From: Macrosoma leucophasiata
Taxonomy: Eukaryota; Arthropoda; Insecta; Lepidoptera; Hedylidae
Assembly: GCA_036365455.1 (NCBI GenBank)
Contig: JAWQUS010000004.1
Coordinates: 7,571,501-7,635,500 of the forward strand
Reading direction: 5' to 3'
DNA: 64,000 nucleotides
The notes beneath the pieces are model-generated. The model was not told the origin of the DNA, searched no databases, and saw nothing but the letters and a program-made list of their open reading frames with translations. Positions 23,701 to 29,876 of this stretch are shown here, piece after piece. Position numbers and translations under genes: made by a program. Within the stretch, counting starts at the first letter, position 1. Each line of letters starts with the position of its first letter.

Positions 23701-26211
23701 TTGACATAATAAGTGAAAAACCGGTAAGCAAAAAATTATGACAATTGATTTCTATTTTTTATTGTATACTGAGACGATATTGTCTTCGTGATATTTCATA
23801 GGTAAATTTAAGTATTGCACTTTAATCCTTTAGGTACGGCACCTTAAATAGGAATTGATGGAACAAATCCATCTTTTGTATAGTATATATAATACAGGGT
23901 GTCCCAGAATGCGACGTCAAGCCGGTACTGGGTGATAGGTCAGGTTATAACAGTTATCAGAAAAATACAAAAAAAAATCTATGTCATGTATTTTAAAAAT
24001 TATTACCATTTGGAAAAAAATACAGAAAATGTACACCTTGTAATGCATTTTTACTTCCCGTTTTTACAAATTTCCACTTTTTAATATTTTTTTTATTGTT
24101 TTGTAACCCTGACTAATGCTTCTGTACCTTGTAGTCTAATATTTTAACCCAACTGCTCTAACTGTTCACACTTCCAAAATTACTCTCTCCGTCTCTTTCA
24201 TACTAGAAATGTAAAGTTACCGTATCGAGGGAAAGCTTGGGTACATTAAATAATTTTAAAGTAAGTTATAAAAAATGGCTGAAAACCGGTTCCGTTCACA
24301 AAAAAAATAATTGACAATAATCTAAGAAATAATGTAGCAAGTGTTAAACCATTTTGGAATCCTCATTAAATGCGCCAACTTTTAAAGCTACTTGCCCAAC
24401 CAGTGTAGTACAATTTTTTTCCAGTAGACTCAGTTGAAATTGATCAAAAAATTCAATTTCACTTTTGATATGGGAATAATGTGTCATTTTCTTTTAAAAT
24501 TAGAGCAGTTGGGTTAAAATATTAGACTACAAGGTACAGAAGCATTAGTCAGGGTTACAAAACAATAAAAAAAATATTAAAAAGTGGAAATTTGTAAAAA
24601 CGGGAAGTAAAAATGCATTACAAGGTGTACATTTTCTGTATTTTTTTCCAAATGGTAATAATTTTTAAAATACATGACATAGATTTTTTTTTGTATTTTT
24701 CTGATAACTGTTATAACCTGACCTATCACCCAGTACCGGCTTGAAGTCGCATTCTGGGACACCCTGTATAATTTCCGGCACAGAGGCATAACATCTTGGG
24801 CCTCAGGAGTGGTAACACATCTGCATTTTGACCTTAGTCTTTGTGTGGGTATCTATAGGCTGCAGTCGTCACTAAACATCACAATGAACAGCATGCTTGA
24901 TTGCCACTTCCATTACAAAAAAATATACCAAATTATCTGTATTTGTCCCTAAATCCTTGCAATTAACAGTCATGAAATGAGGAGCAGGCGAAAAAAAACA
25001 GACTTGTCCGATAAACAATTTTTTACAAGAGGGCATAAAATTTGGATGAAGTAAATATAATTTATACAGGACAAGTCCGTTTCTATATGAAAAGGCAAAT
25101 TTAGATCTTTATTTTGAATGTGAAAAAGCCGAAATTGATTGAAAATCTTTAAGTAATACATAGATGTTTATTTTCAGAGGCATATAAAATAAGATTTTTT
25201 TTTTTATATGTGGACACATCTGATTTTGTTCGCCTGATTCAAATAATGACAAAACTGTATTCAAATGAATAACTATGACGACGACAAGAGACATTTACAC
25301 AACACTTTAGGTCACAGGGGTGGCCCCGCATTTAAATTTTGCTTATAGGCTGCAGTCATCACTTAACATATTATTATAGCACCTTTAGAATTAAAGTGGC
25401 ATATCTCAAAACTTAAGAAAATTACTTTTATTACGAAATAATTTAATAGATTACATGTTTTTAAGTTGTTTGATATAACAGTCATTTTCTTATTTTTTTT
25501 TGATATGCCACTTCAATTCTATAGGTGTGTATATTATCATGTGAACTGCATACTTGTTTTGTTGTCTTGCTTATCGCCTACATAAAAAAGATCCTTTAAT
25601 AAAATGTGTAAAGCATAGCGCAGAAAAACATCAAGTAGGTACTAAATAACTCACTTAGTATCTGTGTCCTCCTCAGGTGAACTCTCTCCTTCAAGAGCAG
25701 CATAGCCTCTATCCTTTTTCTCTTTCTTATCTTTCCGACGGCCTAATAAATCCTTTTTACCTGATTTTTCATGCTCAGCACCATCACTGACTGAATCACA
25801 AATAATAAAGATAATGAAACCTTGTTGGCAAAATATTTGTACCAATGAATATTTGTGGAAAAGATTATGCTTATTTGGATATCATTCTATAAAACTACTA
25901 CGAGTTATAGTAATAAAAATGCTTAATGCGCAGCATACCGCTCCATTACGTATAACCCAGTGTGAACCCAATACATACTTGATAAAATCTATAGAAAAGT
26001 ATGAGAAGGATTTTTGTACGTTACTTACAGAAGGAAAAATAAACATTTAGCACGTAGGAATGCTATGAGCTTTGATTATCGTAATGAATAAAGTGATATG
26101 TGAGAAATTAGACCAACTAAACTTACAATCGCTTTCGTTACTCTTTCTACCGGTTTCTGACGCATACAAGCCTGGAAAATCTTTTTCCACATCTGGACTT
26201 TCGAAGTCCAT
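8090..26211 (-). CDS. Rlip: RalA-binding protein 1 (Rlip), RhoGAP and Ral effector; ten coding exons
   Basis: Orthologue of vertebrate RALBP1/RLIP76 and fly Rlip: a Ral GTPase effector with a RhoGAP domain toward Rac/Cdc42 and a link to endocytosis. Joined exons total 2106 nt (701 aa; human 655). In order: short N-terminus with EKDFPGLYASE; acidic KDRGYAALEGESSPEED segment (about 50-70); a long Lys/Glu-rich stretch (75-200) like the KEEKHKEEKHKE block of the human protein; PIFGVPLHQSVERS at the RhoGAP start; RhoGAP about 220-405; a conserved region after it (DTANEINEELRKQESLLS); a Gln/Pro-rich linker; and a C-terminal coiled-coil hairpin matching the Ral-binding domain. All junctions are GT-AG with matching phase. 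Odd: RhoGAP residues after the Arg finger are non-canonical. The start is the only ATG in the first exon giving the conserved N-terminus. Non-coding 5' exons are not resolved. Confidence 0.94.
9067..9250 (-). CDS. Rlip: Rlip coding exon 9
   Basis: 184 bp; acceptor ATTACAG, donor GTACTT, phase 2 in and 0 out. Encodes PPLAAIPADFPDTANEINEE, then LRKQESLLSQIHAEMHAG and LWEAQRIVTQLK, matching EIRRQEFLLNCLHRDLQGG and LWEVQRILTALK of human RALBP1. Confidence 0.93.
9453..11849. mobile_element. hAT-like non-autonomous element with CCCGGG palindromes, split by a LINE
   Basis: Left end TAGGGTTTGCTACCCGGGTA at 9453; right end is the complement of TAGGGTTTTCGAATACCCG, ending 11849. Flanks ATCTCAAT (9445-9452) and ATCACAAT (11850-11857) match at 7 of 8, fitting the 8 bp duplication of hAT elements. 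CCCGGG occurs eight times, all near the ends. The middle contains a 1.4 kb LINE (9818-11190), so the original element was about 1 kb. It sits in the Rlip intron between exons 8 and 9. Confidence 0.7.
9818..11190 (-). mobile_element. CR1/Jockey-like LINE, 5'-truncated reverse transcriptase fragment
   Basis: The minus strand encodes degraded reverse transcriptase: ISDRQYGFRHGRSADDLLVY, LAVSLDIAKAFDRV (catalytic Asp motif), GVP-stop-GSVLSPTLFLLHIN, and the catalytic YADD in FHCYADDSTGDA, then the C-terminal SHLEYCSHLWAGAPKYQL. In-frame stops and frameshifts (one next to a CGA-repeat expansion near 10830) inactivate it. It ends with a run of A on the minus strand (9819-9828). The same 3' tail occurs at 48600-48752 and 58665-58822. 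The clade is judged from motifs only. Confidence 0.85.
11863..11918. repeat. 26 bp hairpin
   Basis: Arms 11863-11888 and 11893-11918 are complementary at 25 of 26 positions (ACGTACGTTTTC...AAAAAATC) around an AAAG loop. It abuts the right end of the hAT-like element and begins the repeat carrying CCCCGAAGGGGTAGGCAGAGG at about 11930-11960. Confidence 0.7.
12018..12142 (-). CDS. Rlip: Rlip coding exon 8 (RhoGAP end)
   Basis: 125 bp; acceptor TTTCAG, donor GTGAGT, phase 0 in and 2 out. Encodes VNHANIQTIATAMGPALNMS and then LLTYLITKAEKLFPDVHLTK. The conserved RhoGAP Asn (ANIQ) and the Pro of the xxGP motif are present. Confidence 0.93.
12603..12915 (+). mobile_element. RTE-type LINE, 3' fragment
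   Basis: Collinear with about 15480-15795: the MKKGMLRWFGHIERMSNERMT coding end (here IKKGMFRWFGHIERISNERMT) followed by the tail ending TACCCCGTAAGGGACCTGGCGTGAAGATAC. The fragment ends about 16 bp from the donor of Rlip exon 7, without touching the splice site. Confidence 0.75.
12932..13112 (-). CDS. Rlip: Rlip coding exon 7 (RhoGAP core)
   Basis: 181 bp; acceptor ATTTCAG, donor GTCAGT, phase 2 in and 0 out. Encodes ELPDSILTQELHGQFEQATA and further to LLGWLMRHFESVVANEQ, matching the DLPENLLTKELMPRFEEA region of human RALBP1. The junction codon with exon 6 is AG+T, a Ser, where most RhoGAPs have Arg. Confidence 0.93.
13400..13720. repeat. degraded interspersed repeats plus 22 bp hairpin
   Basis: 13440-13650 resembles 46190-46380 and a short piece near 19545: GCCATAATCGCCACGCTTGGCATG and GGACTGCTGGACCAAAGCC blocks. 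A hairpin at 13651-13699 (arms complementary at 21 of 22 around CAGTA) follows. Non-coding. Confidence 0.6.
13740..14092 (+). repeat. two tail-type retroposon fragments
   Basis: 13740-13860 is a degraded 3' half (TAACTATCACAGAGACATAAC-like, GACTGCAGT). 13966-14092 is a clean 5' half beginning ACTGGTGGTAGAGCTCCAGTG and stopping at ACGGCCCTG, where another element begins. Confidence 0.65.
14103..14262 (-). repeat. fragment of the 6241-6480 MITE family
   Basis: The reverse complement matches 6250-6400: ATATTGCACATCGA, GGAGACTTCGGCTT, TAGAGCGTTATCTCTTTCGCAC and GTGCTTACGTAGGCAGTGTG in the same order. It lies directly downstream of the truncated tail retroposon. Confidence 0.7.
14363..14514 (-). 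CDS. Rlip: Rlip coding exon 6 (arginine finger)
   Basis: 152 bp; acceptor TTTCAG, donor GTAATT, phase 0 in and 2 out. Encodes AHGLKSNQIYRAEPDKIKLQ and further, ending ACAMLKSFI. R267 in IYR aligns with the catalytic Arg finger of RhoGAPs (usual context GIYRxSG), and K303 in MLKSF aligns with the conserved Lys. The SG after the Arg is replaced by AEP. Confidence 0.92.
15034..15795 (+). mobile_element. RTE-type LINE with internal deletion
   Basis: 5' part encodes reverse-transcriptase motifs (DWRCAVIVPLYKGKGSR, CNSYRAISLISLAAKVYGKV, WDAQGGFRTRRGCMDQVFSL). At about 15300 it jumps directly to a distal ORF segment in another frame (VLTPTLLYGSESWVCRKEHE, then KKGMLRWFGHIERMSNERMT) and the 3' tail. 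The catalytic YxDD region is absent. Located in the Rlip intron between exons 5 and 6. Confidence 0.85.
15985..16290 (+). repeat. LINE 3' tail ending CCCAGCAGTGGGACGTATAAT
   Basis: Matches the reverse complement of about 46400-46740: GTGTAGATCGTAAGCGATCTAC, CGGGTGTGCGATGGGTGAC, TATGGGCGGTTTGAAAAACA and the CAGCAGTGGGACGTATA end. The CAGCAGTGGGACGTATA terminal motif is very common in moth genomes, from memory an RTE-type tail. Confidence 0.65.
16417..16526 (-). CDS. Rlip: Rlip coding exon 5 (RhoGAP start)
   Basis: 110 bp; acceptor ATTACAG, donor GTATGA, phase 1 in and 0 out. Encodes LPIFGVPLHQSVERSRCHDD and then GLPLVVRDSIDFLQ, equivalent to PIFGIPLADAVERTMMYDG and LPAVFRECIDYVE of human RALBP1. 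Confidence 0.93.
17072..17340 (-). repeat. tail-type short retroposon, reverse copy
   Basis: Reverse complement of the 1951-2254 family: GGTGGCAAACAAGCATGCAGT at the left through CACTGGAACTCTACCACCAGT at the right. Diverged, with no clear poly(A). Confidence 0.75.
17435..17481. repeat. perfect 19 bp hairpin
   Basis: AAATTACGTGACATTTAGT at 17435-17453 and its exact complement at 17463-17481 around a 9-base loop. Possibly a minimal inverted-repeat element; nothing links it to a gene. Confidence 0.7.
17640..18530. other. Rlip intron, no feature recognised
   Basis: Part of the Rlip intron between exons 4 and 5. AT-rich, no homology recognised and no convincing ORF. Confidence 0.5.
18538..18612 (-). 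repeat. tRNA-like sequence (SINE-like remnant)
   Basis: The minus strand contains GCGGGTTCGATCCCCGC, a T-arm with a perfect 5 bp stem and a good B-box, preceded by GATCCGATTAGTCCAGCGG. Acceptor pairing is poor, so this is a tRNA-derived repeat rather than a functional tRNA. Confidence 0.5.
18805..18900. repeat. fragment related to the 23169-23262 MITE
   Basis: Shares CAGGGAACTCGCTTCTTATCCAAAATCAATCAAATAT with the left end of the element at 23169 and lacks a matching right end. Confidence 0.5.
19016..19232 (-). CDS. Rlip: Rlip coding exon 4 (Lys/Asp-rich, enters RhoGAP region)
   Basis: 217 bp; acceptor CCTTAG, donor GTAAGT, phase 0 in and 1 out. Encodes KDKDKVKEKD-type repeats, then KLTKAPSIVTSGIPFEEIFT just before the RhoGAP domain. 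The Leu/Ser-rich plus-strand frame at 19024-19236 is its antisense shadow. Confidence 0.9.
20391..20570. mobile_element. fold-back MITE, 180 bp, CTAAG target duplication
   Basis: GCTGCTCGCCCAC... at the left is complementary to ...GTGGGCGAGCAGC at the right, and pairing continues imperfectly for about 60 bp (including GTAGGAGAAAAATAGAACGTACTGATA). Both flanks read CTAAG (20386-20390, 20571-20575). Intronic in Rlip. Confidence 0.8.
20833..20880. repeat. short AT palindrome
   Basis: AAATAAATATTACATAAAAAA followed by its complement, about 21 bp arms. No further structure. Confidence 0.6.
21337..21528. mobile_element. fold-back MITE with 38 bp perfect inner stem
   Basis: Termini AGTGCCTAGTGCGAGATTT and its complement. 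Inside, a 38 bp stem (GTAAACGCAGATTTGTATGG... ending ...GAGCGTCATC) pairs perfectly around a CATTCGCCGCTA loop. 192 bp, in the Rlip intron between exons 3 and 4. If transcribed with the intron it would form a strong hairpin. Confidence 0.8.
22870..23089 (-). CDS. Rlip: Rlip coding exon 3 (Lys/Glu-rich)
   Basis: 220 bp; acceptor TTTTGTAG, donor GTAACA, phase 2 in and 0 out. Starts SPSKSKKTKSFKFPTKSKEK, then an almost pure K/E/R stretch (EKEREKEREKEKKEKEKREK). The plus strand looks like a pyrimidine tract, so the exon is easily mistaken for a low-complexity repeat, but frame, splice sites and the SPSK match support it. Confidence 0.9.
23169..23262. mobile_element. small MITE (CAGGGAACTTGCC termini)
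   Basis: TCAGGGAACTTGCCGCTTATCC at the left; AAGTGGCAAGTTCCCTGA at the right. About 94 bp, just outside Rlip exon 3 (80 bp upstream of its acceptor in the gene's direction). Confidence 0.6.
23366..23511. mobile_element. MITE, CCCCCTTATTCATAAAC termini (copy 1)
   Basis: Ends CCCCCTTATTCATAAACATA and the complement of CCCCCTTATTCATAAACGTA. Internal sequence TTTTAGCTATAGAATGCTTTG, TGTGCAGGCTA, GGAGAGATTAGCAACACTTTAGC is nearly identical to the copy at 60219-60363 in the same orientation. Confidence 0.8.
23895..24766. mobile_element. 872 bp inverted-repeat element with 266 bp arms
   Basis: Left arm 23895-24160 begins CAGGGTGTCCCAGAATGCGAC. The right arm 24501-24766 is its reverse complement with a single mismatch by eye (GACGTC versus GACTTC near the tip). 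TA lies at both junctions, compatible with a TA target duplication. The 340 bp centre is unique and AT-rich, with no ORF. The nearly identical arms indicate a recent insertion or arm homogenisation. The 61-70 aa frames in the arms are mirror images of one another and not genes. Confidence 0.9.
24769..24920 (+). repeat. tail-type retroposon, 5'-truncated
   Basis: Starts at TAATTTCCGGCACAGAGGCA, directly at the end of the 872 bp element, and runs to CATTACAAAAAAA. The terminal CCCTGTA of the neighbouring element equals the bases expected just before this point in the retroposon. Confidence 0.75.
25310..25590 (+). repeat. tail-type retroposon fragment interrupted by a MITE
   Basis: Left piece GGTCACAGGGGTGGC to CACTTAACAT and right piece ATGTGAACTGCATACTTGTT are adjacent in intact family members. 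Here they are separated by the element at about 25376-25530. Confidence 0.7.
25376..25530. mobile_element. small MITE nested in a retroposon
   Basis: Termini CACCTTTAGAATTAAAGTGG... and the complement of CACCTATAGAATTGAAGTGG..., 26 bp with two mismatches. ATATTAT on both sides is a probable target duplication. The interrupted retroposon gives the order of insertion. Confidence 0.75.
25655..25790 (-). CDS. Rlip: Rlip coding exon 2
   Basis: 136 bp; acceptor TTCAG, donor GTGAGT, phase 1 in and 2 out. Encodes FSDGAEHEKSGKKDLL, then a basic run and DRGYAALEGESSPEEDTDTK, closely matching the KRTEGYAAFQEDSSGDEAESPSK region of vertebrate RALBP1 as I remember it. Confidence 0.92.
26127..26211 (-). 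CDS. Rlip: Rlip coding exon 1
   Basis: ATG at 26209-26211 (read on minus), 28 codons plus one base, donor GTAAGT. Encodes MDFESPDVEKDFPGLYASET and on to NESD. It contains the FPGLY motif also found near the N-terminus of vertebrate RALBP1. Phase 1. Confidence 0.92.
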
Positions 26212-26337
26212 AATTTTTTAGGATGTTTGTAATAAATCTTGATGAATAATTCAGATTATATCGAGTAGAAAAATCAATAAAAATTGTCAACACAACAACT
26301 GGTTTGATCACAGAGTTAACACACATGGACAACAATG

Positions 26338-26929
26338 TAGTGATGCGACTCGAGCCCTGTTTTTACTCGAGTCACTCGAGTGAATTTGTCAAACTCGTAC
26401 TCGATTGAAAAAAAATATTACTCGAGTCTCTATGCACTCGAGTTACCGAGTCAACTCGGCACATCGAGTTAATTCTGTTGCCACTAGATGTCACTTCACT
26501 ACTCTATTTTACTTATCTGTGTCGGGCCGGTACAAACAAATCAAAACTGACAGGTTTAAACTTGCATCTCGTAGTTAACCGTACTTTAAGTTTTTTTTAC
26601 CAAAATTGATTGAATATTAGTGTTTAAAAGTGAAAAATACGTAAAAGAGTTGATATTCTTAGTATTGGTGAATATAAATTAAAGTGTAAAAGTGATTATA
26701 CCTTAGGTATTTGATTGTAAGTAACCTACTTAATTTTATTGTTAAAAAATATGAGTGAATAAGAAAATAAAAATTGCACTCGAATTGCAAACTTGCAACT
26801 CGAGTGCGATTTTCTACTCGAGTGAGATTTTTTACTCGAGTGACTCGAAAACTCGAGTATGACTCGAGTGAGGCTGTAAAATTACTCGAGTGACTCGAGT
26901 CACAAAATTCCATTCGAATCGCATCACTA
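26338..26929. mobile_element. hAT-like non-autonomous element with CTCGAG palindrome array
   Basis: Ends TAGTGATGCGACTCGAG and the complement of TAGTGATGCGATTCGAATG; exact 8 bp target duplication CAACAATG at 26330-26337 and 26930-26937. CTCGAG occurs twelve times, mostly as ACTCGAGT, clustered within about 130 bp of the ends. 592 bp, no transposase. It starts 126 bp upstream of the Rlip ATG, so it is probably in the 5' UTR, a 5' intron or the promoter. Confidence 0.88.
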
Positions 26930-27116
26930 CAACAATGTACTCTGTGCACATGGAGAAGGCACATTCTACTGCAGAAACAGTAGTTATACAATAATGGGTA
27001 AAATCGACACATGTCTGACAAAAGCAGTTTTGACTCTTTCTAACTAACCAGTAGCTCCCTTTGTAAAAAGAGAGACAAGATGTATGCAGAGTATCAATTT
27101 CGGAAATGATTTGATG

Positions 27117-27124
27117 TGACGTCA
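27117..27124. promoter_or_regulatory. CRE-like palindrome TGACGTCA, candidate promoter element
   Basis: Perfect TGACGTCA in the most GC- and CpG-rich part of the intergenic region. Nearby the minus strand reads CAATGGCGCC (YY1-like AATGGCG) at about 27151-27160. Position (about 0.9 kb upstream of the Rlip ATG, minus strand) and composition suggest a promoter, but no transcript data are available. Confidence 0.35.
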
Positions 27125-27789
27125 TACTTATGCCTTCGCATGCCCGTCGGCGCCATTGTATGCGCCCGATTTGTGGTTCATCTGTTGTCAAACAAACAGG
27201 TGCTCGTAATATTTTTGCTGTTTTCTTGAAAACTAAATCCTTTAACTAGATAATGTGGTATTCTAGGTTTTGCTTTATGTTGACTGATTATGCTCTTGTA
27301 CTGTTTAAAACAGAGTGGTGCAAGGAAAAACGAAAATAATCTTGGATTGAACTTTGTGAGGTCATGTACAAATTTTCACGGATTGTGTCGTATTCGGTGG
27401 GATTTTGAAATGCAGTGATATATAGTGATATCTTTTATTAAGAGTTTTGAAGACCTGTGTAAGTTTCGTATGACTTATACGACGTTTAATGCTATTCATT
27501 CTTTTCTAAAAATAGCATTTTTATATAGTGATGTACGAATACTAACCTGATATATCAAAGTATCGATATAAAATTATTTTCATATCAATTTAAATGATGT
27601 AATATTATATTGTATTAGCATTATACTCGATAGAATTTCTTGTTTCTTAATAAAAAATCGAAGAAGAAATTGATGTAAATTAAATCATTTTTGTTTTCTC
27701 CTTTTTTGCACCCGATATAGCATGGATTTTTTTCGGAGATTGTTAGAGTGTTATATAAGTATAAGCACAACATAACACAGTTATTTTTT

Positions 27790-27945
27790 CAATTTACAAA
27801 GTGGCAAACAGGTATCAGTTTACATTGGCAAGTAATAGCCTATCGGTCTACACGAAACCAGAGCTTTCAATCTAAATGCGTTGCCACTCCTTAGACCTAA
27901 GATATTACGCATTTGTGCTGGAAATCACAGGGCCGTACAGATCTG
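27790..27945 (-). repeat. tail-type retroposon fragment, reverse
   Basis: Starts AAGTGGCAAACAGGTATCAGT and ends GGAAATCACAGGGCCGTACA, the 3' half of the family in reverse. Older than most copies. Confidence 0.65.
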
Positions 27946-28894
27946 TGTCACTAACTTCTACATGCGTATCATCTGAAAATTGAAGCAGGTTCCATTTCTT
28001 TTCAATTACTCATATCGTTAACATACCTAGAGCCGTTCCTGCTACTATTATAATATTGTTTAAGGTATAGTAATAATGAAAAAATAAAAAAAGATCCTGT
28101 TGCACTCACGTCCAACACGTAAGTAGAAGATCTTTCGAGAATGCACAAAAATCAAATGTGTTTATTGGCCTTTAACTTGACCGAAGCGTCATCGTGCTAC
28201 TCAAATTAACTAAACATAATGATTAAAATTTGGAATACATAGCAACAATATTTACAGAGATGCATTCCAAGGAGCTGGTCAGCATAAGACTCACATTTGA
28301 AGGCTGCTATAGAAAATCCTACTGAAATTCAACATTACCACAATGTGCAATTTTGAGCTCGAGTTCTGGTTGAGAACCTTTCGCAAGCTGCTGGTAATCA
28401 ATGAGATCATTTGAATGAATGAATTTATTTATTTGCTAAAAGTATAGTAGGTACATAAGATCTTCAGTATAGCTTTCTTTTATATTTCACCATTTAATTT
28501 GCATGCAAATTACAGAATACATTTTATTACTACATCATAAATATTACAATTATACTCAACTCTAATTTAGTGAGTGTGTTTTACTAAGACTAATCATACA
28601 TACTGGCATATCTATAAGCATACATAAGAATAAGAATTCGTGTCGATAAAATATCGATAATAACCGCTCATGTATTAGAAGATGATATCGATATTTATCG
28701 AAAACAACCCTATGAAAGGCGGCCATTGTAATCGCCCAAATTTTTGTAGGCAATTACGCCAATTCTGTAGGTATTTCTACTCCATGTACTATAGCTCAGT
28801 GGGTTTGATAGGTAGGTACCAAACGACAATGTCAAAAGCCCAAAGAGAATATAAACTCTTAATTTCATTTTCTAGTTATATTCATTTTCATTTT

Positions 28895-29198
28895 CGTATT
28901 TTTGAGTTATACTATTTAAAGTTGATGGCATTTTGTTTGATATAGGTTTATTACAGTGCCCGTGTATAGTGAAATAGAATAACAGTACGAAAACACGGCT
29001 TTTCAGGTTGCCTCCAAAATTAAACTTCATTGTAAATTTTCTGGTAATGGTAAAGTAGCCATCGCCTTACTCGAATTACTGACTGTGACTTACTTCACTT
29101 AAGTACTTGTTACTTGACTAACTTAGTCATTAATTGACTGACTGAAATATCGTTTTACTATGGTTTTACTTGACTGACACTGGAACAGCGATGTCATT
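28895..29198. repeat. duplicated block, copy 1 (upstream of Golgin-84)
   Basis: Collinear with 39320-39622: TTTTTGAGTTA, TGGCATTTTGTTTGATATAGG, TTTATTACAGTGCC, GTGTATAGTGAAATAGAATA, ACACGGCTTTTCAG, GTAAAGTAGCCATCGC and CTCGAATTACTGACTGTGAC in order. It ends about 280 bp upstream of the golgin ATG. Confidence 0.8.
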
Positions 29199-29479
29199 AA
29201 AAAAAAACTATATTGACAACTTGAGAATGTCAAATAATCAATTTTTCCAACAAAATTGAGTGATGTCAGATATGTCAGATAGAAGGAAGGCAAATGAAAA
29301 TGCTAGAAATATTTTTAATGAATTAATTTTTATTGCTTTTTCTTTTTTATATTCAAAATAGATTGGTTTCAATTTACACATGTTTGGTACGTATTTAGTA
29401 ATAAATAAATTCTCCTTCAAACTTCATAATTACTTTCTAATGTTATAACATGTTTACATCAGGCAAATACTAAATCTAA

Positions 29480-29876
29480 ATGTCATGGTTCGCGGACCTC
29501 GCTGGCAAGGCAGAGAGCCTACTCAACAACTTAGATGAGCAAACTGGCGCGGCCCTGCGGCACCACAATGGGGTGAAACATAAAAAAAATGAACATCATC
29601 AAACCGAACCATGGAAAAAGCGGCCTATACCACGCAACCTAAAGAGACCACCAAACGATGTCAGATCTAGTCTAACTCCGACAAGGAATGCGTCTACTAT
29701 CCGTCAGAGCCGAACATTGACCAAAGAGAGTCAAGATGTCACAAGAGACCCCAGGACTGGGAAATCACCCGCCAGAAAACCAAATACACAGTTCACATTG
29801 AATAATAGTCCAAAAACTTTGGTTAATGATGTAAAAGATAGTGAGTTATTTGACCATTTCGGTCTGAGACGAAGAA
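29480..29876 (+). CDS. Golgin84: Golgin-84 coding exon 1
   Basis: Starts at the ATG giving MSWFADLAGKAE; ends AGA CGA AGA A with donor GTGAGT, phase 1. The ORF reading past 29876 into SEYINN is intron read-through. Confidence 0.94.

Larger units (their letters stand above)
26212..29479. other. divergent intergenic region between Rlip and Golgin-84
   Basis: 3.27 kb between the two divergent start codons, so both promoters should lie here unless hidden upstream exons exist. It contains a hAT-like element (26338-26929), a CpG-containing conserved-looking patch near 27117-27185, a tail retroposon fragment (27790-27945), AT-rich DNA without recognised content (27950-28890), and one copy of a duplicated block (28895-29198). 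ORFs here cross element boundaries and are not credible. Confidence 0.6.

Noticed and set aside
23899..24789. Two nearly identical 61-70 residue frames on opposite strands
   Set aside because: They are the two arms of one inverted-repeat element, not paired genes.
26659..27191. Two overlapping minus-strand frames of about 120 residues upstream of Rlip
   Set aside because: Both cross the right boundary of the hAT-like element and its target duplication; one could be 5' UTR, but no protein homology or coding bias is evident.
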